Shown here piece after piece: positions 19,801 to 30,981 of a stretch of 64,000 nucleotides of DNA. Below the pieces are notes generated by a model. That model was not told the origin of the DNA. It made no database searches and saw nothing but the letters and a program-made list of their open reading frames with translations. Where the stretch lies: the NCBI RefSeq assembly GCF_038502225.1, contig NC_091298.1:46874818-46938817 (forward strand). The letters run 5' to 3'. The position numbers and the translations under genes are program-made. The stretch is from Cherax quadricarinatus (taxonomy: Eukaryota; Arthropoda; Malacostraca; Decapoda; Parastacidae). Within the stretch, counting starts at the first letter, position 1; the number at the start of each line of letters is the position of its first letter.

Positions 19801-22800
19801 ACCTACCCATCTGCCCCTACCTACCTGGCCCTGCTCCTCTGCCCTGCCCTGACCCTGCTTATCTTTCCTACCACAGCCCGCCTTTCACCCTGCCCAGGAC
19901 CCTGCCCCTGCCCTGCCCCTGGCCTGCCTGCCACTGCCCCTGGCCCTGCTACCCTGCCTGACCCCCTGCCCCTGCCCTGCCCTGGCCCTGCCCTACCCCT
20001 GCCTGACCCTCGCTACCCTACCTGACCCTGCCTGCCCTGCCCCTGGCCTGCTGCCCTACCCACAGCCCATAGCCCCTCTACCCTGCCTGACCCATATCCT
20101 GCCCTGCCTGACCATAGCCCCTACCCTGCCTGACCTGCCCCTGCCCCTGCCCTGGCTCTGCCCCTACCCAGTATCCTGGCTCTACCACGTACCTACTGCT
20201 GTCTGCCTACTGACCTGACCTGCTCTCTGCCTGCCTGACCATATCTTTCTGCCCACAGCCCTGCCAGTATCTCCTCCTGGCCCTGCCCCTGCCCTGCCCT
20301 GACCCATGCTTGTCGCTGCCCCTGACCCTGCCTGCTCTGCCCACCGCCCTGCCCCTGCCTAAGTGTTGACCCCTGCCCTGCCACGGCCTGCCCCCCCTGC
20401 CCATTCCCATATCCCTGCCCATTCCCCTGCCCCTACCCTGCCCACAGCTCTTTCTACCCTGCATGACCCTGCCCCTGCCCTGCCCATGACCATAGCACAC
20501 CAGGTGCCTGGCTCTGCTGACCTTGCCTGACCTGCCCGCTGCCTGCCTGATCAGCCCTGCCTGCCGACAGCCTGCTACTACTGGCCACTGCGTGCTACTG
20601 CAGCTAAGCCCCTGCCTGCCACAGCCCTGCCGCCAGCCCTACTCTGGCCTTTCCCTGCCTGGCCTATTTCACCCTGCCAATAACCCTGCCTCGCTGCCTG
20701 GCCTGCCCCTACCTGCCCTGGCCTGCCCCTACCCTACCCACAGCCTGCTACCCTGCCCACAGCCCTGCCCCTGCCCTGCCCTGGCCCTGCCCCTGTGCCT
20801 GCCCACAGCCTGCCCTACCTGCCTGACCTGCCTGCCCTGCAGGACCCTGCCCTGCCCTGCCTGACCCTGCCCCTGCCCTGCCACGGCCACTGCTACCCTG
20901 CCTGGCCTGCCCCTACCTACCACATCCTGCCTTTACCCTGCACAGCCTGCCTACCCTGCAGGAGACCCTGCCCCTACCCTACCACAGCACTGCTACCTAC
21001 TCACAGCCCTGCCCCTACCCTACCACAGCCTACCCAGGACCCTGCCTACCCTGCCCAGGACCCTGCCCCCTGCCCTGCCCTGGCCCTGCCCTACCTACCA
21101 CAGCCCTGCCCCTACCCTACCCCTGGCCTGCCCCTACCCTACCCACATCCCTGCCCCTACCCTGCACAAGCCCTGCCCTACCCTACCCAGGACCTGCCCC
21201 TGCCACTACCTGACCCTGCTTGCCCCTGCCCTGCTCCTGACCCACTGCCCCTACCCTGCACCCACAGCCCTGCAGGACCCTGCCTACCTACCCCAGGGCC
21301 TGCCCCTACCCTGCCACAGCCTGCCCCTACCCTGCCCACAGCCCTGCCACCTGCCCCATAACACAGCCCTGCCCCTACCTGCCTGACCTGCCCCTGCCCT
21401 GCCCACAGCCTGCCCTGCCCTGCCCACGGCCCTGCTACCCTGCCCTGGCCCTGCTCCTGCCTGCCTGACCTGCCCCTGCCCTCACCACAGCCCTGCCCCC
21501 TGCCCTGCCACAGCTCTGGCTACCCATCACAGCTCTGCCTGTGCCTACCCGTCCTGCTTTACCCTACCTGACCCTGCTCTCCTGCCCTACCCAGCCATAT
21601 GTTTTCCCTCACCACAGCCCTGCCCCTACCCTACCTGACCCACTGCCCCCTGCCCACTGCCTGGCCCTGCCACTGCCTGCCCACGAGCCTGCTACCCTGC
21701 TGGCCTGCCCTGCCCTGCCTGGCCTGCCTCCTGCCTGGCCCTGCTTTACCCTGCCTGGCCTGCCCCTACCCTACCCACAACCCTGCCCTACCCTACCCCT
21801 GACCCTGTCCTGCCCTGCCTGGCCCTGCCCCTACCCTGCAGCCTGCCCCTACCCTGCCCACAGCTCTCTGCCCCTACCGTATCCTGGCTCTGCCGTGCCC
21901 TGCCCATCCTGCCCCTATGACCTGACCCTGTCTCTGCCCTGCCACAGCCCTGCTTTCCTGCCCACAGCCCTGCCCAGTATCTGCTCCTGACCTGCCCCTG
22001 CCCTGCCTGACCCTGCCCATGCATACCTGACCCATAGCCCTCTCTGCCTGCCTGCCTACCTAAACCTGTGGCCCCTGCCCTGCCCACAGCCCTGCCCCTG
22101 CCTTCCATGTCCTGCCTTCCCCTGCCCCTGCCCTGCCTGGCTCTTGCTGCCCTGCGCACAGCCCTGCCTACCCTACCCATAACCTGCCTTACCGTGCCTG
22201 GCCTGCTGACCTTGCCCACAGCCTGCCCACTGCCCTGCCACAGTCCTTCCCCCCTGCCCTGCAAACAGCCCTGCCCCTACCCTACCCCTGGCCCTGCCCC
22301 GTGCCCTGCCTGACTAGGCCCCTGCCCTGCCTGACCCTGCCTTGACCCTCTCCTGACCCTGCTGCCCTGCCACAGCCCTGCCTGCCCTGCAATGACCCTG
22401 CCCTCGCTGCCTGGCCTGCTACCTGCCACAGCCCTGCCCCTACCCTGCCACAACCCTGCCCCTACCCTGCCCGCAGCCCTGCCCCTACCCTCTCACAGCC
22501 CTGCCCATACCCTACCCACCTGACCCCTGCCCTACCCTATACCCACAGCCCTGCCCTACCTGCAGGACCCTGCCCCTACCTGCCTGACCCTGCCCCTGCC
22601 CTACCCTGACCTGCCCTACCCTGCCCACAGGCCCTGCCCTACCCTGCCCATCCCTGCCCCTACCCTGCCTGACCCTGCCCTGCCCTGCCCAGGACCACTG
22701 CCCCCTGCCCTGCCTGACCCTGCTACCCTGTCTGGCCTGCCCCTACCCACTGCCTGACCCTGCAGGACCTGCCCTGCCCTGCAGGACCCTGCCCCTACCC

Positions 22801-24530
22801 TGCCCACAGCCTGCCTGCCCTGCCTGGCCTGCCACCTGCCTGCCTGGCCCTGCCCCTGCCCTGCCTGGCCCTGCTACCCTGCCTGGCCCACTGCTTTCAC
22901 CCTGCCCACAGCCCTGCCCCTGCCCTGCCCACAGCCCTGCTCCTGCCCTCACCTGGCCTGCCTGCCCTGCCTGACCCTGCTGCCCTGCCTGGCTCTGCCT
23001 CACCGTGTCCACAGCTCTGCCCCGTGCCCTACCCATCCATAGCACACCTGCCCTCTGCCTGGCCATGCTCTCTGCCTGCCCTGACCTGCTATCTTTCCCT
23101 GCCTGGCCCTTTACACCCTGCCCAGGACCCTGCCCCCCTACCCTGCCCACCTGCTTACCTGCCTGCTGACCTGCCTGCCCTACCTGGCCTGCTACCTACC
23201 CACAGCCTCTTTCCACCTGCCCACAGCCCCTGCCCTACCCTGCCCACAGCCTGCCCTGCCCTGCCTGGCCCTGCCTACCCTGCCTGACCCTGCCCTACCT
23301 CACCCACAGCCTGCTCTACCCTGCCTGGCCCTGCCCCCCTGCCTGCCTGGCCTGCCCCTACCCTGCCTGGCTCTGCCCCCCTGCCGTGTCCTGGCTCTGC
23401 CCCGTGCCTACCCATCCTGCCCCTACCCAGCCCACAGCCCTGCTCTCTGCCTACCCCTGGCCCTGCCTCTTTCCTACCTGACCTGCCCGTGCTCTCACTC
23501 ACAGCCCTGCCCCTACCTACCCCTGGCCCTGCCCCTTGCGCTGCCACAACCCCCTGCCCTCCTCTGCCACCACCCTGCCCCTACCTAAACATGGCAGCCC
23601 TACCCTGCCTGACCTGCTCTATTCCATGTCCATAGCGTACCACCTTTCACCTGCCCACAGCTCTGCTACTGCCTACGCTGCCACCTTTCCTGCCCATAGC
23701 CCTGCCTTGCCATTGCCTGGCCCTGCTGACCTTGCCCCTGACCTGCCCTGCCCTGCCACAGTCCATTCCCCTGCCCCTGCCGACAGCCCCCTCTTTGCCC
23801 TGCCACAGCCCTGCTTCCCTGCCCCGTGCTCTGCCCGTATCCCGCCATCCTGCCATTCCCACAGCCCTTAACCCTGCCCTGCAACAGCCATAACATAATG
23901 CCCTGCACCCTGGACTCTGCCCCTGGCCCTGTATCTGCTCTGCCCACAATCTGCTCCTGCCCTACCCTGGCCTGCCCCTACCTTGCCCACAGCCCTGGCC
24001 TGCCTGCCACAGCCTACCTATCCTGCCTGACCTGTATGCCCTGCCCCTGGCCCTGCCCCTACTCTGCCACAACCTTGCTCTGCCTACCCTGACCCTGCCC
24101 CTGCCATTTACATTGACCCCTACCCAGCCCTCAGCCACTGCTACCCTGCCTGACCGGCCCCTACCCTGCCTGACCCTGCCCCCTGCCTACCTGCAGCTCA
24201 GCCCCTTGCCTACCACAGCCCTGCCCCATGCCTACCCACAGCCCTGCCCCTACCCTGCCTGACCCTGCCTACCCTGCCTGACTCCAGTCCGCCTGCCTGA
24301 CCTGCCCCTGCACCTGCCCACAGCCCTGCCTGACCCTTCCGCGCCTACCTACCTGAACTCTGCAAACAGCCTGCTACCCTGCCAACAGCCCTGCCCCTAC
24401 TCTACCACAACCCTGCAACTACCTGCTACTTGCCTTTCCTGCCCCACAACCCTGCCCCTCTCACTTTACCCCCCCAACCCCTGCCCCTACCTACCCTCAA
24501 CCTGCCCCTGCCTACCCCGTACTCTACACT
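16858..24530. repeat. C-rich low-complexity tandem array (CCTGCC/CCCTACC words), about 7.7 kb
   Basis: Built almost entirely from CCTGCC, CCCTACC, TGACC, CACAGCC and AGGACC words, with very little G on the plus strand outside TG, CAGG and TGG. Phrases such as CACAGCCCTGCCCCTACC recur throughout, matching the 23-24-bp unit preserved at 27185-28045, so this is probably a degenerate, rearranged version of that array. Numerous long open frames on both strands (Gly/Arg/Ala/Gln-rich on minus, Pro/Ala/Cys-rich on plus) follow from the composition and have no start context or homology. I do not call them genes. Confidence 0.9.
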
Positions 24531-26430
24531 TAGAACATAGAACATAGAAAGGAGGAACACTGCAGGAGGCCTGCTGGCTCGTGACAGGTCATACACGATT
24601 CATCCCATAACAAAACGTTGCCAACCCAATTTTCAATGCCACCCAAGGAAATAAGCTCTGATCTTGAAAGTCCACTCAAATCCAACCTTCCCACTCATGT
24701 ATTTATCCAACCTATAGATTTGAAACTACCCAAAGTCCAGCTATAATAACCCAACTTCGTGGAGCTGTTCACTCATCATCAACTACCTATTTCCCAAACC
24801 AATACTTTCCTATGTCGCTTTCTAAATCTAAACATCTAATTTAAATCCATTACTGCGGGTTCTCTCTTGGAGGCATCCTCAAGACCTTATTAATATCCTT
24901 TATTAATACCTATCTTCCCACTTATACACTTCGATCAGGTCTCCCCTCATTCTTCGTCTAACAAGTGAATGTAACTTAGAGTCTTTAATCTTTCTTCATA
25001 AGGGAAGATTTCGATATATGCCCCTCAAGGAAGGTTCCTTGATGTTGGTGAGGAGCTCTTGATTTCAGAAAATTGGATCTGTGCTCCCAGTTCCCGAATT
25101 AAGCCCTGAATGCCTTCCACATCCCCCCCCCCAGGCGCTGTATAATCCTCCGGGTTTAGCGCTTCCCCCTTGATTATAATAATAATAATTCTAATGCTAT
25201 GTATTTAGTCATCCTACGCTGAATGTTTTGTAACGAATTTATGTCCATTCTGTAATGGAGACCAGAATTGAGCTGCATAATCCTAGGTGAAGGCCTTACT
25301 AATGATGTATAAAGCTGCAGTATGACCTCTGGACTTCTGTTGCTTACACTTCTTGATATAAATCCCAGTAATCTATTTGCCCTTATTACGTACGCTTAGG
25401 CATTGCTGTCTTGGTTTTAAGGTTATATACCATAACCCCCAAGTCCTTTTCGCAATCTGTATGGCTAAGTTCTACATCATTTAACTTATAAGTACTAGGG
25501 TTATGGGCCTCCCAAGCTTCCAGAGACCATGCATTTATCTACCATTGAACTGCATCTGCCACTTTTCTGACTAAGAATGGTTGTTTAAATCCTCTGAAGT
25601 TCCATAACATCTACGTTTGAATCAATTATCCTACCTATCTTTGTGTCATCAGCGATTTGCTCATATCACTAGTAATTCCCTCATCAAGATCATTGATATA
25701 TATTATAAACAACAACGGGCCCAGACCCAGTCCTGTGGAACGCCACTTATTACAGAATCCCCACTCGGATTTAACCATGACTCGATCCTGAAACACTTTT
25801 CCCCCAATGCCATGACTGCCACTTTCTTTAACAGTCTATGGTGCGGAACTCTATCAAAAGCCTTTACTAAAATCTAAATAAATATGCAAATTCTTTATTG
25901 TGGTCAACTTGGCCTCCAAAGCTTTACTGAAGAGAAAGTTAATAAATTAGTTAGACAAGACCAAGCCTCTTGTGAATCCATACTGATATCATTAATCAGC
26001 TATGTATCGAGATAGCTAACATAATCTCAGCTATAATTGACTCTAGTAATTTGCCTACAATTGAGGTCAGGCTTATTGGGCAGTAATTTGACAATGCTGA
26101 CTTGTCCCCTGTTTTAAAATAGGAGTTACATTATGCATCTTCACATATCAGACACTACACCTGTTTGAAGATAAATTAAAAATATTAGTTAATGGTTCAC
26201 AGTTCCATTTTGCATTCATAAGAACCCTTGAAAAACCTCATCAGGACCCGGCGACTTATTTTGCTTCCAGTCTGTCTATCTGGCCACAACCCATCTCACT
26301 AGTGACTGTGATGTTACATAATTCTTCTTCTAGCCCACTATAAAATTGTTACTGGAATATTGTTGGTGTCTTTCTGTGTAAAACTGAGAAAATAGTTATT
26401 TAAAATCAAGCACATTCAAATTTCTCTACC
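24531..26430 (-). mobile_element. Decayed LINE (CR1/Jockey-like RT), minus strand, inserted in the C-rich array
   Basis: On the minus strand the order is: pre-RT RLEAK-NKSPGPDE region near 26240-26280; a palm region near 25740-25870 (FDRVPHHRLLKK and GVPQGS equivalents, frameshifted); a corrupted FADD box near 25650-25665; then the thumb and C-terminal part (CLSVRNKAN, RLLGF, HLDYAAQ, RMRGDLIEVYK equivalents) down to about 24930. The 3' end at 24531-24560 carries short TATGTTC repeats, a tail type known in CR1-like LINEs. Many one-base deletions prevent any long frame. The 5' end is truncated at about 26430. C-rich array lies on both sides. A SINE splits it at 25021. Confidence 0.82.
25021..25189 (+). 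mobile_element. Tailed SINE (full form) inside the minus-strand LINE
   Basis: Begins CCCCTCAAGGAAGG, has GAATTAAGCCCTGAATGCC in the middle, then GGCGCTGTATAATCC, GGTTTAGCGCTTC and TTGATTATAATAATAATA. It interrupts the LINE between GATTTC and TAATGC. The target duplication is short or decayed (only ATTTC/AATTC visible). Confidence 0.88.
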
Positions 26431-26431
26431 C

Positions 26432-27184
26432 AAAGCCTGCCCCTACCCTACCACAGCCTGCTTATAACCTACCTGACACCCTACCTATCCCTACCTACCC
26501 TCAGCCCTGCCCCTGCCTGCCCCAGACTCTACCCTGGCCCTGCCCTACCTGCCCACAGTCTGCTGCCTGCCTGACCTGCTCCTGCCGCCTCCTGCCCTGC
26601 CACCCAGCCTGTTTGCCCTGCCACGGCACACCCCTGGCTCTGCCCTACCTATCTGCCTGCTCTCGGCCTGCCCCGTGCCCTTTACCCTGCCTGACCCTGC
26701 CCTTGCCTACGCTGGACACTGCCTGGCCCTGCCCCTACCTTTCCTGAACTCTGCCCATAACCTGGCCTTCCTACCAATAACCCTGCCTCCTTCCTGTGCT
26801 GTGCCCCTGTGGCCCACAGCCTGCCCCTGCCCTGCCACAGAGCCTGCCCTACCTACCCACCAGCCCTGCCTCCTGCCCATTCTTGCCTTACCCCTGGCCC
26901 TGCCCACTACCCTGCACCTGACCCTGGCCCTTCCCTGCAAGTAGCCCTGCCTCCTGCCTGCTGGCCTGCCCCCCTGCCCTGCCTGACCCGGCCCCTGCCC
27001 TGCCTGGTGCCCTGCCCTGCCTGACCTGCTCCTGCCATGCCCACAGCCTGTCCTTCCTACCTGGCCTTCCCCTACCCTGCTGCCCACAGCCCTGCCCCTG
27101 CCCCTGCCTGACTCTGCCCCTACCCATTGCACTAGCTCTGCCCCGTACCTACCCGTCCTGCCCCTGCCTATCTGGCCTGCTCTC
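26432..27184. repeat. C-rich low-complexity array, right-hand part
   Basis: Resumes the same CCTGCC/CCCTACC wording immediately after the LINE 5' end; evidently the array on the other side of the insertion. Open frames within it are compositional. Confidence 0.88.
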
Positions 27185-28045
27185 TACCCTACCCACAACC
27201 CTGCCTCTTTCCCTACCCACAACCCTGCCCCTACCCTACCCACAACCCTGCCCCCTACCCTACCCACAACCCTGCCCCTACCCTACCCACAACCCTGCCC
27301 CTACCCTACCCACAACCCTGCCCCTACCCTAAACATAACCCAGCCCCCTACCCTACCCACAGCCCTGCCCCCTACCCTACCCATATAACCCTGCGCCCTA
27401 CCCTGCCCACAACCCTGCCCCTTCCCCTACCTACAACCCTGCCTCCTGAAATACCCACAACCCTGCCCCCTACCCTACCAATAACCCTGCCTCCTTCCCT
27501 GTGCACAACCCTGCCCCCTACCCTACCCACAACCCTGCCCCCTACCCTACCCACAACCCTGCCTCCTACCTTACCCACAACCCTGCTTCCTACCCTACCA
27601 ACAACCCTGCCCCCTATCCTACCCACAACCCTGCCCCCTACTCTACCCACAACCCTGCCCCTACTCTACCCAGAACCCTGCGCTCTACCCTACTAGCAAC
27701 CCAGCCCCCTACCCTACCCACAACCCTGCTCCTACCCTACCCACAACTCAGCCCCCTCCTCTACCCACAACCCTGCCCCTACCCTACCCACAACCCTGCC
27801 CCCTACCCTACTTACAACCCAACCCCCTACCCTACCCACAACCCTGCCCCTACCCTACCCACAACCCTGCCCCCTACCCTACCCACAACCCTGCCCCTAC
27901 CCTACCCACAACCCTGCCACCTACCCTACCCACAACCCTGCCCCTACCCTACCCACAACCCTGCCCCTACCCTACCCACAACCCTGCCCCTACCCTACCC
28001 ACAACTCAGTCCCTTACCCTACCCACAACCTTGCCCACTACCCTG
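27185..28045. repeat. Minisatellite with 23-24-bp unit, G-quadruplex-prone on the minus strand
   Basis: About 36 units of CCCTACCCACAACCCTGCCC type, alternating 23 and 24 bp by one extra C. On the minus strand each unit boundary gives GGGTAGGGTAGGGGCAGGG: four G-runs with 2-nt loops, a textbook G-quadruplex motif repeated dozens of times. Open frames across it (for example the 203-residue Asn/Pro/Thr-rich plus-strand frame from 27501) simply read the repeat. Confidence 0.93.
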
Positions 28046-28140
28046 CCCACATTCCTACTCTCGCACATCACTATCAGTAACATTGTATGACCCATATGGG
28101 TTTAATTCTTAATTTCACATATTTTTTTACACCCAACATT

Positions 28141-29013
28141 ACAACAACACAATACCTATCATAGTGGCTTAGATTTTTATACAACAACACAGTAACCATG
28201 GTGGTGGCTTAGATTTTTATACAACAACACAGTAACCATGGTGGTGGCTTAGATTTTTATACAACAACACAGTAACCATGGTGGTGGCTTAGATTACTAT
28301 ACAATAACACAGTAACCATGGTGGTGGCTTAGATTACTATACAACAACACAGTAACCATGGTGGTGGCTTAGATTACTATACAACAGCACAGTATCCATG
28401 GTGGTGGCTTAGATTACTATACAACAACACAGTAACCATGGTGGTGGCTTAGATTACTATACAACAGCACAGTAACCATGGTGGTGGCTTAGATTACTAT
28501 ACAACAGCACAGTAACCATGGTGGTGGCTTAGATTACTATACAACAGCACAGTAACCATGGTGGTGGCTTAGATTACTATACAACAGCACAGTAACCATG
28601 GTGGTGGCTTAGATTACTATACAACAACACAGTAACCATGGTGGTGGCTTAGATTACTATACAACAGCACAGTAACCATGGTGGTGGCTTAGATTACTAT
28701 ACAACAGCACAGTAACCATGGTGGTGGCTTAGATTACTATACAACAACACAGTAACCATGGTGGTGGCTTAGATTACTATATAACAGCACAGTAACCATG
28801 GTGGTGGCTTAGATTACTATAGAACAACACAGTAACCATGGTGGTGGCTTAGATTACTATATAACAGCACAGTAACCATGGTGGTGGCTTAGATTACTAT
28901 ACAACAACACAGTAACCATGGTGGTGGCTTAGATTACTATACAACAACACAGTAACCATGGTGGTGGCTTATATTACTGCACAACACGATAACCATCATA
29001 GTGGTGGTTTAGA
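28141..29013 (+). repeat. Minisatellite with 40-bp unit, about 21 copies
   Basis: Units with AGTAACCATGGTGGTGGCTT, then AGATTACTATACAACAGCAC. The first three copies have ATTTTTAT instead of ATTACTAT, and copies differ mainly at ACAAC versus ACAGC. The period is exactly 40 from 28141 to 28980, then degenerates. It contains no gene. Confidence 0.95.
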
Positions 29014-29214
29014 TAATTACAGTCAATAATTAAACAAGCAGTAAGTATCGTAATCAGTACATTACTGAGTACTTTTCTAAACACAAAGGAAGCAGTACAT
29101 TATTGAGTACTTTACTATGTACCATGGGAAAGCTGACACATGTTTAATAGTCTTGATGGTGCGTCTGTTTTATCTTTGTTAAATTACATATTACATTGAC
29201 ACACGTGCAGTATA

Positions 29215-29420
29215 CACATAACAGGCACATATAGAAAACACATGACAGGGATATATAAGACACATGAAAGGCACATATAAGACACATGACAGACACACAT
29301 AAGACACATGACAGGCACATATAAGACACGTGACAGGCACACACATAAGAGATACATAAAAGACACATACATGACAAGTAAACACATGACACAGAAGCAC
29401 ACACATGGCACGACAGACAC
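29215..29420 (+). repeat. Degenerate minisatellite, 22-bp unit
   Basis: Units of AAGACACATGACAGGCACAT type, clearest from 29265 to 29345, then decaying into ACACATGAC-rich sequence. The Cys/Val-rich minus-strand open frames here are readings of the repeat. Confidence 0.85.
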
Positions 29421-29553
29421 ACATGACATATACATAAAAACATACCTGAGAAACGTAAACTTAAAAATCACACATAACAAGAGGAACAAGCATAAGTGTA
29501 GTCATGACAGTAGAGAAGAGCCAGAGGAAACATGATTAACTACATACAAAATA

Positions 29554-30981
29554 ATGAGAGGAAAATCATTTTCCCAAAAAAAATCCCACTACCACTATAA
29601 CAAACATTACCCTAAAAAAACTAAACAGATGACAGCTAAGAGACTAAACAGTCCCTGGCTAACACCCAGCATCCTTAAATCCATTAACACAAAGCATCAG
29701 TATGAAACACAGTACAAAATGGGTCAAATAACTAGACACCAGTCTAAACGTTACTCGTCCGCTCGTACCAGCTTGATAAGGTCTACAAAATTGTATTTTA
29801 AAATAGATTACATAACATCAAAGGTGATATGAAAAAGACCTGGAAAACTCTATCTGAAATTCTAGGAACTAAAAGGTTATCCAGAAACAAAACAATTAAA
29901 TTAACAAAATCAGACGAACCTACCAGAACACACTATTCCTAGCTCCAACCAACCCAACAAAAGTCTCGCTCATCATCAACACCCTTAAAAACAAGGCAGG
30001 AGACATAAACAACTTCCCAACTTTTATGTACAAAAAAGGTTCTCAAGTATTGTCACCAATTACTGCAACACTCTTTAACAACTCCACTAATCCTCCACCT
30101 TCCCAACAATCCTCAAAATAGCGACGGTCACCCCGATCCACACAGGAGGTGACCAAGATGACTGGAATAACTATAGACCAATATTTAACTTACCACAGCT
30201 CTCTAAAATCTTTGAAAAATTAATTCATAGACGGATCTATTCCTACCTCGTCTCACACAATATACTAAACCCTTGTTAGTTCCGCGCCCCTCAAGGAAGG
30301 TTCCTTGATGTTGGTGAGGGGCTCTTGATTTAGGGAATTGGATCTGTGCTCCAGTTCCCCGAATTAAGCCTGAATGCCTTCCACATCCCCCCCCAGGCGC
30401 TGTATAATCCTCCGGGTTTAGCGCTTCCCCCTTGATTATAATAATAATAATTGTTAGTTCCGCTTCAGGAATAATAAAAGCACCAATGATGCTATTATAC
30501 ACATGTTAGAACTAATATATGCCGCTCTCGAGAAGAAAGAAATCCCACTGGAAATCTTTATTGATTTATGTAAAGCTTTTGATACAGTCGACCATGAATT
30601 GTTGCACATTAAATTAACACATAGTGGTATAAGAGGCCACTCCCTCAACTACCTAAAGTCATACCTTAGTAACAGAAGCCAATATGTGTACACGAATGGT
30701 GCTAACTTCCACTCAACCAATCACAGTAGGTGTTCCACAGGGAAGCGTCCCGGGACCACTCCTCTTTCTCATCTACATCAGTGACCTACCGAGTGCATTA
30801 CAACATAAGTCTTCTCTTACCCACACAGTCATACTGGCCAACACAGTTAATGCTGAACTGCAGAAAATATCTACCTGGATGATGACTAATAATCTTACAC
30901 TAAATACTGACAAAACATATTTCATTCTATTTGGAAACAGAGTTGCAAATGTTCCACTTAACGCTAAACGGATCACCCGTC
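29554..30981 (+). mobile_element. LINE fragment: pre-RT and RT, truncated by the satellite
   Basis: Pre-RT region KRLNSPWLTPSILKSINTKH near 29640-29695 and WKTLSEILGTKRL near 29840-29880, then a frameshifted VTPIHTGG...NYRPIFNLPQLSKIFEK near 30130-30220. A SINE (30286-30450) separates this from the palm: LEKKEIPLEIFIDLCKAFDT (motif A), then GVPQGSVPGPLLFLIYISDL near 30730-30790. The catalytic YADD box is missing, replaced by a shortened stretch near 30810-30840. ELQKISTWMMTNNLTLNTDK follows. The sequence passes directly into the 28-bp satellite at 30982, so the end of the RT is absent. Inactive. Confidence 0.85.
30286..30450 (+). mobile_element. Tailed SINE (best copy), 13-bp target-site duplication
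   Basis: Perfect TTGTTAGTTCCGC duplications at 30273-30285 and 30451-30463. The body is 165 bp. The 5' part (CCCCTCA ... TGAGGGG) can fold on itself; the 3' part is GGCGCTGTATAATCC, GGTTTAGCGCTTC, TTGATTATAA and an (ATA)n tail. I see no good tRNA A/B boxes, so the origin of its head is unclear. Confidence 0.92.

Noticed and set aside
16824..24092. Many long Gly/Arg/Ala-rich (minus) and Pro/Ala/Cys-rich (plus) open frames
   Set aside because: They arise because C-rich repeat words contain few stop codons. The frames overlap on both strands and show no domain, start context or conserved composition beyond the repeat.
27185..28045. Telomeric repeat
   Set aside because: The minus strand GGGTAGGG resembles telomere wording, but the unit is 23-24 bp and is not the arthropod TTAGG repeat.
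27372..28112. Open frames reading GRVVGRVGG (minus) and NPAPYPTH (plus)
   Set aside because: Direct readings of the 23-24-bp minisatellite; no independent evidence of a gene.
29144..29489. Cys/Val-rich open frames on the minus strand resembling membrane proteins
   Set aside because: They read the 22-bp ACACATGAC-type repeat in three overlapping frames; the composition follows from the repeat.
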